Shown in pieces: positions 35,515 to 47,025 of a stretch of DNA of 64,000 nt. Positions within the stretch are counted from its first letter, which is position 1. Every line of letters begins with the position of its first letter. The notes beneath the pieces were generated by a model. It was not told the DNA's origin and ran no database searches. It saw nothing but the letters and a program-made list of their open reading frames with translations. The position numbers and the translations under genes are program-made. Source of the stretch: Anas platyrhynchos (lineage: Eukaryota; Chordata; Aves; Anseriformes; Anatidae); the NCBI RefSeq assembly GCF_047663525.1, contig NC_092600.1, positions 3,592,001 through 3,656,000 of the forward strand, written 5' to 3'.

Positions 35515-37015
35515 TCACTTTCTTCTCCCCTTCCCCCTTTGGAGACTGCTGGTAGGATCGGAGTGATCGCAGTTCTCCACGTGAATGTGAGATGTGATCC
35601 CAGGAAAAACTCTCTGCATTGGCAACATCCTGCCAAGGACCTGTCCCTTGATAATTCTGCCATGGTATTTGATGGGATGGATGCAGAGTAGTTTTACGCA
35701 GAACGCTGGTGAAAATGAGAGGAAGAAAAAAAATCAGATGCCATGAATTTGTTCTGTTTCAAAAAAACTTACCCTTTTCACTAAGACAGCAATAGTGGAA
35801 ATACAAAAAGAGCAAAGATACTATATTATGGTCTTAAAATGTAGATAGTGGTCAGAGCTGCTGGCTTGTTAAAAAAGGGAAGGTGAAGGGGCAGGGAGAA
35901 GCTGGGAAATTTTCCTTTAGTAGGGAGAAGAGCTTGAAAGACATTCTGTAGAACTCAGGCTCCCTATTTTTAATTATTATTTTTTCCCCTGCAATTTGGA
36001 CCCCAACCTCAGTACTTGTAGAGAGAAAATTAAATAATGGGTTATTGAATTGAGATCTTGCCTCACTGTACTTGAGACTGGGTGTCTTAGATTGCATTTG
36101 AACAAAGGAGCAGAAATTTCTGAATGCAAACGGATGGAAGATGGATGAAGACATACAGTTCGCTTAAATAGTTGACTACCTGTCAGGGATCATATCTTAC
36201 ATGAACTCAAGACAAAATGAAAAATAAATGAAAAAAAGCTCTTTACCTGCTCCCCTAATTTGGACTCCATCATCAATGGCGTTTCCATTATGAAAGATTC
36301 TGACGGGTCCGGAGAGCTCGCCAGAAAAGGGAGCGTACACCGTTGCTCCATCAGCACAGATGACATCCACACCCTTGTGCTTTTCTCCTTTGCCACCACG
36401 TCTGAAAACAACCACACAATTAGAGAAGTCTCTGCCAGACACTCTACCAGTGTCTGAAAACACTTCCTCATGACCAACCTAAGCCCTCAGAGCTGTATTT
36501 CTTAAAGAGCTTGAGCAGAGTTCAGCTCTATTTCAACAGAGCAGCAGCAACAACCCACGTGTTTAAAGGTACCTTGGAGCTCCATAGTATCCGCAGCCGT
36601 ACTTATCACAGCCCCTTATCTCGTTTGTAGGATTCCCAGCACATACAGCTTCCCAGTAAATGTCTTCCTGTGGTGTTGGTGGAAAAAATGGAGCATCTGG
36701 ATACAGAAACAGGAAAGCAGAGTTAACTCTTAGGTTCATTTTTAAAGTATTTAATATTTGCAACTACTACATTTTCGTATGAGGTAGGAACATACTGCAG
36801 TTACATTCTGTACATGCACTTGATGTTTCCTCCACAAACTTTGTCACCCTTTTGGAAATGTAGGTACAGCGTGCACCTCAGGCTACATCTTAATGTTTCT
36901 TAATCAGGACTGGCTGCTATAAAGAAGATACTTTAAAGGGAAGGGGAAAAAAATAAAAGGATTATCACAGTTGTAAATTAGTGTATAAACTGAGGGGTAG
37001 GAAAAGACTCATCTC

Positions 37016-37050
<35 letters not shown>

Positions 37051-40000
37051 CCACAGGCTAATGGGTTTGGAGTCCTTAACTCCTATTCTACATGAACACC
37101 AAAATCTTTAAATTTGTACTTGAAACAAATCAACCTGAAGTCTGAGCTAGATAACAGGTCATATTGAAAACCTTGCTGGTAGTTGGAAGGTTAAAAAAGG
37201 TGTCTGACTCAGTTTGTTGCTGGGACCTGATGCTGCTGTGTCCTGGGGGCAATGAGGAGAGGGAGATAAAACTTAACAGTTAATAAATAATATTTTCTCC
37301 TAAAAATAGTTCTCCAGTCCTGTTTTTATGTCTTTTGGATGCTGCCCTTAGGAAGACTGCAAGGCAGAGAGGACTCATGCTGTTTGGCATCATTGTTATT
37401 TGCAACTAAACATCCTTCCATCCAACAACTTATTCTCTATGGTTGGTTGCTTTTACCAGGTTTAAGGAGAGGAGTAGGGTCGGAGCGGTCGCAGTTCTCA
37501 ACGTGAATGTGAGACACGATCCCAGGAAACACTCTTTGCATTGGCAGCATTCTTCCAAGTTGCTGCCCTCTCTGGATTTGGCCGTGGTATCTGATGGGAT
37601 GAATACAGACGAGTTTTACACAGTAACCTGGAAAAGATGAGGGAGGAAGATGTCAGGAAGCATCGGCTGCCTCTGTTCTTGTGGTGTGCAAGAAATCTTC
37701 CGTGCTGGTCTGCTACTGGAGACTGCAAGGATGAGGCAGAACCATAGTCAAGGTAGCAACGATCCTGAAATTAGAATTATTTAGATTGCTGTGGAAAAAG
37801 GGAAAAGGAATTGGAAAATAGCAACAGGAAAACAAAACTGTGGGCTTCTGATACGTTATTTGTACTGTTTATTATTGTTGTTGTTGTTATTAGTATTAGG
37901 ATTTTGGTATTGTTTTTCTGCTATCTATTTTTCAACTCCTTTCTTCCTTCCTCTCCAAAAAAAGCATTGGGAAAGGCCTGTATCCTGCTGGTGCTCTTGG
38001 TATTTCTGAGCAGCAGAGTGGTTGTGCTTCAGAATGGGAAGTGGAGAGGTACAAGACTAAATCAGCACTCTGCTTGAAAAGGCACGGATATATCTTAAGC
38101 AAATAAGAGTATTGCCTGTGCCTGCCTCATGATGAGCTTGTTACTTGCCTGACCCACGGATCTGCACTCCATCATCAATGGCGTTTCCGTTGTGGAAGAA
38201 TCTGATGGGTCCGGAGAGCTGGCCGCTGAACGGGGCGTACACCGTCGCGCCATCAGCACAGATGACATCCACACCCGCGTGCCTTTCTCCTTTACCGCCC
38301 TGTCTGAAAACAGAAATACAGGATTATGCAAGTCAGGCTCTGTATAGGTAGGTTGGATAGCACAATACGTGAAGCATGTCTAAAAATTTAAATGGTTACA
38401 TCTGCAGTGAAATTGGAAAGAGTTAGTGGCTTCAATTTTTTTTTTTTTCTAATTGCAAAATATTTGTATTAATCTGTCCTGCTGTAAAGAGGGACAAGAT
38501 TTCAAATTTTAAGACTGTTTTAAATTTTAACAAACTCATGGGACATTTCAAGCTGTTACAGCAAAGTACCTCTCTTCTACTCCAAAATACCTCTGTGTTG
38601 CTGTAAATAGAATTGTATGTCTGGCATTTTCCCATTTAGAAAATCATAAGTTGCATGATGAAGATGGGCAATTTTTGTAGGGCCCGGGCATTTTTTAGGA
38701 CAGCGTAGCCTTTTGTGTTGTAAGGTGCCTACTTAGAGAAAAGGATGCCTGCAGGGTTTTGTTTGTGCAATCTAACCTGCATGGCTTCCTATAAGATCTG
38801 TTGATGAATGTTAGCTAAGTATCTGGTCTATAAGGAACAAGAATAAATTACATTAGCCCTTGAAATATTTTCCATTACTGTTACTACTGTTACTACTAGT
38901 ATATGTAGTAGTCTTACTTCTTCATCCCTGTGTCTGTTGGTTAAAATAACAGTAATTACTTCAGTGAGATTGCCAAGTAATGTCCCAAGGATGAGTAAGT
39001 GATCACACAGAAAACCATTTTCTCTCATTTAAAAGTGTAAAAGAAATATTAATAAATGGTAAAAAAAAGCAGAAATATTAATACATGGTAAAAAGAAAGA
39101 TGCTATCAGTGATTTTATGTACTGCTTAGGTCTTGGTGAAAGAAGGCAAAATAGTAGCAAGCCTTTGAGTTTTGAAAGATGTTTAAACTTGACCCTATTT
39201 TCTTTGTGAGCTTTTGATTTAGGTAGGCAACAACAAGCTCCACGGCTCCAGGATCCCGGTGCCCACTTGGGTTACCTGCTAGCGCCGAAATTGCCACAGC
39301 CGTATCTGTCACAGCCTCGGATCCTGTTGGAAGGATTCCCGCTGCACAGCTGCGCCCAGTGCCTGTGCTGTTGTTGGGGATGTTGGGGATTTTGGGGATG
39401 TTGGGGATGTTGGGGATGTTGAGGAGGGTAGACATCCAGCTGCTTGGCGAAAACTTCATGTGCAAAAGAGGAAAATAGAAAAAAAAAAAAAAAGAGAGAG
39501 AAAAAAAAAAAGAACTGTATTGTTAGCACCGTGCAAGAGAAGGAATTAAGCTGCCACATACAGTGTTTAAAGTGGGAGATGTGAGTGACTTCTGCCCCAG
39601 AAAAGAGGTTCCTTTCTTAATGACGGGTAGACAGGGCTGTGGGGAATGGTACAGGAGCTTTTGTAATTTCACAAACTCTATCTATGAGAACATTGTACAA
39701 CCTGTTAACCTGTTTTATATATATACAAAGTTTTGATCCCTTTTCTGGAAGCCTTGTGTCTTAATTATTATAAGATACAGAAACTAAAATAAAGCAAAGA
39801 TTTAGATACACATTTCAAATATTAGTTTCTGAAGTAATTCCAACCACTCACTTTTTTCACAAAGCCAAAACACTTCACTACAGCTCTAGCTCTAAATGCA
39901 AACCCTTTCCTACTTTTTCTAATTATACTAGTACACACTACCATAACTCTTCATAAAAATACATTTTAAAAGTTTAGCATTATTCATGTTGGAGAGAATT

Positions 40001-40108
40001 TCAAAAATTAACGAGTGTCTGCCTAAAAATCTTGAGCTAAGCTGCAGCAGATCTCAACTCACCAGCGGACAGCACGCTGACCAGGGCGATCAGGCTGAGA
40101 GCTGGCAT
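35515..40108 (-). CDS. MIM1: MIM-1 (myeloid protein 1), secreted protein with two LECT2-type domains
   Basis: Seven coding exons in transcript order: 40108-40063, 39453-39276, 38303-38149, 37627-37457, 36696-36573, 36401-36247 and 35705-35515. Phases join to 339 aa. Residues 1-15 ([15 protein letters not shown]) are a signal peptide. Residues 25-45 form an HPQ-rich linker. Two M23-peptidase-like LECT2 domains follow (about 48-183 and 185-330). Their zinc-type residues are H83, D87 and H166-x-H168, then H233, D237 and H316-x-H318. Such domains are non-peptidase ligands in LECT2. Avian MIM-1 is an abundant granule protein of promyelocytes, made under Myb and C/EBP control. The intron after exon 3 has a GC donor (CAG|GCAAGT); the others are GT-AG. 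Exon sizes repeat (155 nt twice), showing internal duplication. Each domain has one cysteine more than LECT2. Confidence 0.93.
37020..37050. repeat. Poly-T tract in MIM-1 intron 4
   Basis: An uninterrupted run of 31 T on the plus strand between MIM-1 exons 4 and 5. On the transcribed minus strand it reads A31. It could be the tail of an old retrocopy or a simple expansion; no associated element was recognised. Confidence 0.7.
39370..39430 (-). repeat. 9-bp coding minisatellite (His-Pro-Gln repeat) in MIM-1 exon 2
   Basis: The plus-strand unit TGTTGGGGA recurs about five times with one variant (TTTTGGGGA). On the minus strand it encodes repeated Gln-His-Pro, with one Asn substitution. The repeat stays in frame because the unit is nine bases long. 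It lies between the signal peptide and the first LECT2-type domain. Confidence 0.85.
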
Positions 40109-40320
40109 CGTGTGGCCGCTTCCCCGGTGTTCTTTGATCAAATCAAAGACGTGGTGTGGTGGCTGCCTTTAGTATTTATGTGTTTTCGAAGGCATACATC
40201 AGTTGTCTTGGGCAATCAGCCCTGAGCAAAGTATTACAGCCCGGGGCAGGCAGTTTTGCCATATTAGGCACTAAGGATGTCCAAAAAATATAACAGTTAG
40301 AGCCGGTTGGGAAAGGCGGA
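40109..40320 (-). promoter_or_regulatory. MIM1: MIM-1 promoter with TATA-like box, Myb and C/EBP-type sites
   Basis: On the minus strand, CATAAATA (40180-40173) lies 65-72 bp upstream of the ATG. Further upstream come CAACTG (40205-40200), a C/EBP-like ATTGCCCAA (40216-40208), TAACTG (40299-40294) and CAACCG (40309-40304). The three hexamers fit the Myb consensus YAACNG. Avian mim-1 is the classic direct target of Myb acting with C/EBP-beta (NF-M), so this arrangement both fits and supports the gene identification. Motifs are short, and occupancy is inferred. Confidence 0.65.
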
Positions 40321-40360
40321 TAAAATAACTGGCCTCTTAGCACACAGTAACAGGTGGAAA

Positions 40361-43300
40361 TGAACAATCCCGCATTTCAGGAAGCTCTCGTTGAGCCATT
40401 TCTTAACACCTTTTCTTCCCCTACCTCAAGTAAGGGCACACTTAGGCCAAAAATGGTGGGAACCAAAAATCTGATTCAGAGGATTCAGCAGCTGGGAAAA
40501 GATGGGCGAAAGTCTCTGCATTGTCTGGTCTTCTGTGTACATAACCTGTGTGTCCATCACTGCTCGCTCCACTACCTCCTCCCCAGGGGTAAATGCCCCT
40601 TACAGCTTTCCAACATTGAACACATGAGGGTGTAATGTTTGGCATAGCCCAAATACTCACTTAGGCTAAGAAATACAGTTGCTTTTGCATGGCAGCCCGT
40701 TTTTCCTGTTCGTCTGAAATGATCTCCTTGTCTGGACATAAACCCATGAAGTCCTTTAACTGAAACCCTACTTTTTGACAATGAAGTACGTGTTAAAACA
40801 TCTTCAAATTCTGAAGCAAACAGTTACAAACCAAAGTTACATTGCATAACTGATGCAGAGTTAAAAAAAAAATAAATCTAGGTTTTATAATGGTTCATTT
40901 AGCATTTGCTTGACTTCAGCTAGCGTACTGTTAAGCAAGCTGGTTAACATCTCCTCATTGTTCCTTCCAGCCAGTTTTTCTGCACCACTTACAGAAAAGC
41001 ATTAGATTTTCTTTACGAACAGATCTTATTTAATATGAAATTTAAATAAGTACAGAGCTTTCGTATAAGCTGTCCAATGCTCCAAGCTACAGTAACCTCT
41101 GGAAGCCCTGCACATTTTGTTCGGAGGAGAACCAGATGTCTCTGCTGCACTGCTGCTTTGCAAAGAGTGCAAATTGTGTTTTCTCAGAAACTCCCTGCAA
41201 CAAGCAGCTGGAGACAAATTCCTGCCTTGTGGTTCCAAGCTCTTTTACAGCCAATATTTAACCCCCAAACAATATTTTAGGCCTCCCTGGAGTTATTACA
41301 AGTGGCTTTAGTGATTTTATCCCCGCTGCTTTCTCCCCCATCGTGCCAGACAGAACTGCTGTTTTTCACACTCAGAGCCACCAAACAAGTATTTATATAA
41401 ATATGTTGTTTCCAGCTTTCCAGGCTTATTCGCCTTCATTTCTCAAGCTAGTTAAACTGCACAGATGGAGAGCTGCGTCCTGCCAGGAAGAAATGACCTG
41501 AGACTTAGGAGCCAGCTCATGTTTTTCCATGACCCAGGTCCCTCACTTCCTCTTCGACTTCAGCACACTTTGAGTTGTCATCTAAAGATTTTGGATCTTA
41601 GATTTCATATATCGGTTAAATTACTCTGAACTTCCAGAAAGCTTTAAAGTTGCTGCGACTGTCTGTGTAAAACACTTGTGCATGCCACCTAACTTCCACA
41701 GCTGCTGCCTGTCACCTGTTTCTGTCCCTGGTCACCTCTTCGAGCCCAAAAGAGCCCAGAACCTCTCTAAGAAGGCGGTGCAGTGCCAGAGGCTGCCCAA
41801 AGGCCCCTGGGCTCTATTCAGAAGACAGAAGGATGAATGAGCAAGCAAGGTGGTGTGTTAGATTTTATTCCTGGTGTGTCTCCCAGGTGTCAGTTTGCAC
41901 TCGCCAAATTTTAGATACACCATAAGGCAAAGTTCACCTGCAGCAGACCTGCTTTGAAAAGCTAAGGATTTTTATAAAGCTTTGAGAACTCACATGCTCT
42001 TAATTTTCCCAAGGAATAAATTACAGCACCTGTTCATGTGCTCTATGAAGTCTTGCAAAGGGAAGGCCAGGTGTAAAGCCAGCCAGCCCAGCTGCTAGGC
42101 AGGAGGATGGAGGTGCAGCTGCTATCGGAGCAGAGGCACTGAAGATTTTCTCTGAGTCCTGCTTTGGTATTTTATAAAACCACTCTCGGCTACCTGTTCT
42201 TTGCATTTTTTTTTTTTCCATTTAATTTGTGTTACAGAACTTACTCCAAATTGCTGGTAGCTGTGTGTGTTTATTAAATTTTCTTTGTGAGTGATCTTAA
42301 CAGTATTGCATCTTGTTCTTTCTCTCTAAAACATGTCAAAATGCCATTTGCTACAATAACATATCTATCAGACTTCTGGTAGAGTATTCTTCTAAAAAAA
42401 AAAGAGTTGTCATGCGTGTGTTGCTGCAGTTTAGGTTTCTCACTGCATTCCCTGTCCTTGCTGGGTGAGCTGCAAAGTGCAGACCCATCACCTTGGGCCT
42501 GAGGCAGCTGAGCCAAAGCCGATGGGATTCCCGTGTTGGGCAACAGAGATGTCAGTATAACAGTCGGTAGGTGCAGTTGTGAAAGCAACCGTCTGGGCAC
42601 TTAGCACACCCTAACAGAAGGATATGGAACAATCAGGGAGTTGCACAGTCCCGGGAGCTGCACTTGCACCACTTCCTTCCCCGCGGCAGGGAGCGGGCAC
42701 CAAGGTGGGGAGAAGCCGCCCGCGGGGCTGTTAGCAGAGCTGCAGGTCTTATTTCTTGGTTAGGTGCTGGTATTGCAGCTGTAGGCTTCTCTTTCTAGAT
42801 CTGTTTTACAAAACAGTTGGCCAGCCTGGGAACGAATTGGTGCTGGGCCTTCTGGCTGAGCTTTGTACAATATGTCATTAAGGAGCCTTAAACACAGTTT
42901 CTCTGGGAAATAAATAATATACTTTGTTCTAATCGTTTACAATCAAAGTATAATTTAAAATTTAGACATAGAAGAATTTACTTGTGCAATTAGCAGTGTG
43001 GGCTTTCACGGTGAAAATCAAGCTGGCAGAATGGGAAACAAATTGCTCTCACTGTGTAATCAGGCTTCTGATCACTTGAGCAGGCTGAGATAAGAGAGAT
43101 TTAGTCACAATGATTAAATAAGCTTTGTCTAAACAGCTTTAATTGTAGTATTGCTGGAAAATCAGCAGGCTGTGCTCGTTGATCAGCCACAAGGCACTTT
43201 TGGCCATGGCATTTAAAATCCATATCATGCTGTAGATCTGAGACATTGATCTGGCTGAATTCTCCAAAGGTCCCTTGATTCTTTGAGAAAGAAAAGCATG

Positions 43301-43435
43301 AAAGAAAGTAAAGCACGGCAAGTCGGTGCTTGCTGGGGGCCTTCCCTTTGCAAATGGGAGAAGCTGGGTTAATTGGGTTAAAAACTGGGATGTTCACCAG
43401 GTGAAACCTAACTGGGAACATTTCCTTTCTCTGGG

Positions 43436-43470
<35 letters not shown>

Positions 43471-44450
43471 AAATTTTGGTCTAAACTGACTGGAGAACAC
43501 TGAGAACTTTTTCTGGGATGCTTCTACTCTCATTTAAATATATTTTTTTATTTTTTTCACAGAAGAATGAACTGGGCGTTGTGGCTCAGTGTCTCTGTAG
43601 GTCTGAGCTTTACATTTATCTGGATGTGCTGATGTTTTATTCATAGCAAGGCTAAAGTGGCTCCTGAGGAAGGGGAGTGGGTCACAGCAGGTTCAGAATT
43701 TTTCACAGCTGTAGCACATGTCTTTGTGTACTTTCTTGTAAATACAAACCTGCTGCTGGGACATACACAGCTCCCACTGTAGCAGCTTTCCTGCTTACCT
43801 AAGATTGCAGTGGCATTAATAAACCCGTGTGCCCGCAGCTCCTGTTGAGTGCCAGAAGCAGGCTGCTAGCACTGCTTGGGAAAGTCCTGTGCTGTTAACA
43901 GGACTCTGTTCTCTTGGGGAAGACTTCAGCTGATTTGCTAATGGAAAGAAATGCCTCACTCGGACAAAAAGAAACCTGAGCTTGGCAAGGTAATCCCAAA
44001 GCAGGATTCTGGGGAAATGGAGAGAGTTACTTCATTAACCTTATTTTACATTTTTTGCGATGGGCCCCAGGAAAGATTTGAGTTTCAGCTTTATCCATTT
44101 TCTTTCCCCATCTGCAGAACCCAACCCAAATCTGTGGCGGCACCAAAGAGATTCAAAGCAATTCATAGTGGAACAGCCCTTTAATGATATGACTTTCCAT
44201 AGGCAAGCACAGTGAGGTTTCTGGCTTCATGAGGGACCGCTGGTGTTTGGTGGCACAGCGCTGCGGGGTCCCCGAGGCTCTGTGCCTCACACTGCGACCA
44301 TGATGTGCAGGATACAGAAAGAGCTTTAAAGCACGTATTATATGTCTATGCTAGGATAACAACCAGCATTTTGGTTATGGATACTCATGGAGCCATGGAG
44401 AAAGATCAGTGGCTTCCACTTTGCTGGAGCAGCCACCGATGCCCAAGCAA
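40361..44450. other. Intergenic region between MIM-1 and LECT2
   Basis: No exon was recognised, and a search by eye for further LECT2-domain exons (HxGVD or HxH blocks) found none. A run of 33 A lies at 43436-43468, and a T run near 42207-42219. It may hold MIM-1 upstream control elements. Confidence 0.5.
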
Positions 44451-44456
44451 TTTAAT
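44451..44456 (-). terminator. Possible polyadenylation signal of LECT2
   Basis: TTTAAT on the plus strand is ATTAAA on the minus strand, 51 bp after the LECT2 stop. This is the common variant hexamer. Another ATTAAA lies further downstream at 44185-44180, so the choice is uncertain. Confidence 0.4.
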
Positions 44457-44506
44457 GAGCAGCCAAGGGAGGAGCTGAAGGCTTTGCGTGGATGTGCAGC
44501 CTCCCC

Positions 44507-46915
44507 TTACAGGTTGGAAGTGGGATTTGTTAAGTCGCAGTTCTGGATGTGGACGTGGGATGTGATCCCTCGGTAGACGCTCTGCATGGGCAGCAGGACG
44601 CCGATTTTCTCCCCCTTCTTGACGGCGCCGCTGTACTTGATGGGTTTGATGTAAAACATCTTAATGCAGAATCCTGGTAAGAGGGAGGAGAGAAGGGGAG
44701 AAACTGTTGTTCCTGTGTATCAAAGCCTGGCAAAGTCATAACACTCGGTAGCAAAATACAAATGACAAAAAAATGATTTGAGTTACAGCAGCAGGAAACA
44801 TTGCAGAAAATGCTGTGATGTTCCTAGAGCATCAGAGAGAGAGAATAAGAAAAGAGATAATTAAATATGGAGGAGACTGGGGAGGGGATTAAGTTGGGTA
44901 GAACTGCATCAGCAATACATGGCTCTTCCTTTAATCATCCCCAATGTGCAAAGGGCTCCATCCTTTAACCTTTTTCACAGGTGGGAAATGCCACAACCTG
45001 GCATCAATCAATTTTCCTGCAAAAACAGAGCCTGGCTTTCAAAGATGCATTTTTTGTTTGGATTCATCAACAGGCAAACACTCTGCAGCTCAGGCGGGGG
45101 TCACAAATTTGGACTCAGCTTAAAATAAAATAAACAGCCAGGAGCATTTTGCAATCAGGGGTTGCAAGCGCGCATCCTTCAGCTTGGCTACCTTCTCCTG
45201 ACATCTGGATGCCGTTGTCGATGGCGTTGCCGTTCCCGTAGGGCTTGGCCTGTTTGTCGATCTTCCCTGAGAAGGGCGCGTACACCGCCGAGCCATCCGT
45301 GCACACCACGTCCACCCCTTTGTGCGTCCTCCTTCCCCTGCAGAAGAGCAGACCCCATAAACAAGCAGTGGGTTGGTTCTCCTGCTGCCCCCCATCACCC
45401 TGCTCTGCCCTGAGCTCCAGGGAAACGACCCCAAAGCTCCAATCTCACAGCTCCTCCACCCCATCCCGCTCCCCCCCCACTATTTTGTGCTTATTTTTAT
45501 TAAGAAGGCTTCAAGTGCTGTCCTGTCCTTGCAGCCCAGACCTGGGGGCGTTGTAGCGGCCACAGCCGTGTTGGTCACAACCTCGGATTTTGTTGGAGGA
45601 TTGACCTGCGCAGATGTTCCCCCATTGGCCTGCAGCAACTAGAAAAGAAGAGAAGGTGAAAGGCAGCAGCTGGCAAGGAGGTTTCCCCGCCCATGTTGTT
45701 TAACAGTTTCTATTGCTAAGTGCCACACAAGAGAAAAATCTAAAGGCCCGGTTGAAAGTCTGTTGAAATTAAGAGTAAAATCCCTTTGGACTTTGTTGTA
45801 AGCATGGATCAGGTTCATGGAACCAGATAATTTGTTATCTTTTAATGGAAGTTAATTTTAGGGATGCTGTGAGACATCTTTCGTTTTGTTTTATGCTTTG
45901 TGCGATGACACCTGAGGGTACTTGCAGCAGTGACTGCAAAGCAAAGACGCAGAACAAACAGTTATAGAGTCACAGAATCATCTAAGCTGGAAAAAACCTT
46001 CAATACCAAGTCCAACCACCCAAGTGATGGACAAAGGATCCAGCTTTCACTGTCGTCACCCACAGCCAAACCCCTGCTGATAACACAGCCCCAGCCACGC
46101 CTGAGAGGAAGAGCTTTGTAGGGGAAAAGGGGGAACAGGGGCACCCTCCTTTACCTTCTGGAAGCCCCAAAGGGTCCCAGCCTCCACCACCAAAGCCCCC
46201 AGGATGCCCAAGCGATGTCTTTGGGTCTGGAGAACAGGGCTAGCATAGCAAAAAGCAGCGGGCTGGGGTTTGTTTGTGTGCATCAACACCTTGCAGGCAC
46301 CAGCCCTGCTGGCATCGGGGAGCATACACAAATGGGGAAATTATACGCCAAAGGACTGGTGCTAAAAGGTGCAGGAAACCTCTAATGCCTTCCTCAAGCT
46401 AAGCAGCCCTTTGTTCTAGGTATTCTTCGTTTATTGTAATGAATCATGTATTCTTTATGGAAGCAAAGGTGATGACATTTAACGCACAAACACGTCTGGG
46501 AACACTCTGTGCTCAGCAGGCTGATCTTTAAGTAAAAGGCTTTTAAGAAAAAATGCGTGCTGTTAGGGATTGGTGCACCTCAGCTGACTCTGTGCTATTC
46601 AAGCAGTGCTGGTACTCCTACAAAATTTCACTGCAATTCTCCACCATAACTAAAAAGGGTTTTTTGATGTAGGTTTCTATGCAATGGGAGGGGAGTGATT
46701 TTCAAAAGCGAAAAATGGCACAGAATAAATCAGCTTCTATACCACATAAAGAAAAAAAAAAAAAAAAGCACAAAACAAACAAACAAAGAGAAAGAGAAGA
46801 CAAAAATCAGAGAAAGGAAAAAAAGGCAGGTTGCAATGAGCAATGTTTACAAAAATTGAGCTAACTTACCACTGGAGATGGCAATCAGAAGGATGAGTGC
46901 GGTGACTCCATGCAT
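44507..46915 (-). CDS. LECT2: LECT2, leukocyte cell-derived chemotaxin 2 (four coding exons)
   Basis: Exons in transcript order: 46915-46870, 45638-45542, 45337-45192 and 44673-44507, with phases joining to 151 aa, the human length. Residues 1-15 ([15 protein letters not shown]) form a signal peptide. The single M23-like domain has zinc-type residues H53, D57 and H138, and cysteines at CAGQ, GCDQHGC, VVCTDG, C99 and C142. These fall at the same numbers as in human LECT2, and six cysteines allow three disulfides. LECT2 is a secreted, mainly hepatic hepatokine and neutrophil chemotactic factor without peptidase activity. The second ATG four bases downstream is out of frame, so 46915 is the start. 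The donor after exon 2 (CAG|GTCTGG) is weak. It shares exon phases and a 46-nt first coding exon with MIM-1, its neighbour in the same orientation. Confidence 0.95.
45963..46040 (-). mobile_element. CR1-like LINE fragment in LECT2 intron 1
   Basis: ATAGAGTCACAGAATCATC followed by GCTGGAAAAAACCTTCAATACC and AAGTCCAACCACC resembles the reverse complement of a CR1 3' end, here diverged. It lies between LECT2 exons 1 and 2. Boundaries are approximate. Confidence 0.65.
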
Positions 46916-46939
46916 CTTGATGCACCTCAGGAGCTCTGC

Positions 46940-47025
46940 TTTCAAAGCAAAAGGTCCAAACCACTTTGCTGTCTATTTATACATCCCAACAGAGGCTGTA
47001 TCCCAACTTTTCCAGCCAATCAGAA
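46940..47025 (-). promoter_or_regulatory. LECT2: LECT2 core promoter (TATA and CCAAT boxes)
   Basis: On the minus strand, TATAAATA (46981-46974) lies about 60 bp upstream of the start codon. An inverted CCAAT box (CCAATCAG on the plus strand, 47016-47023) lies about 35 bp further upstream. A nuclear-receptor-like AAAGGTCCAAA occurs downstream of the TATA box (46949-46959), which would fit liver expression but is a weak motif. Confidence 0.65.

Noticed and set aside
35482-35691. Plus-strand ORFs over the MIM-1 and LECT2 exons (e.g. 37443-37640, 45245-45556)
   Set aside because: All lie antisense to confirmed minus-strand exons with matching splice sites.
40361-44450. A third LECT2-like gene or pseudogene between MIM-1 and LECT2
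   Set aside because: No HxGVD, HxH or CDxxGC coding blocks were found on either strand.
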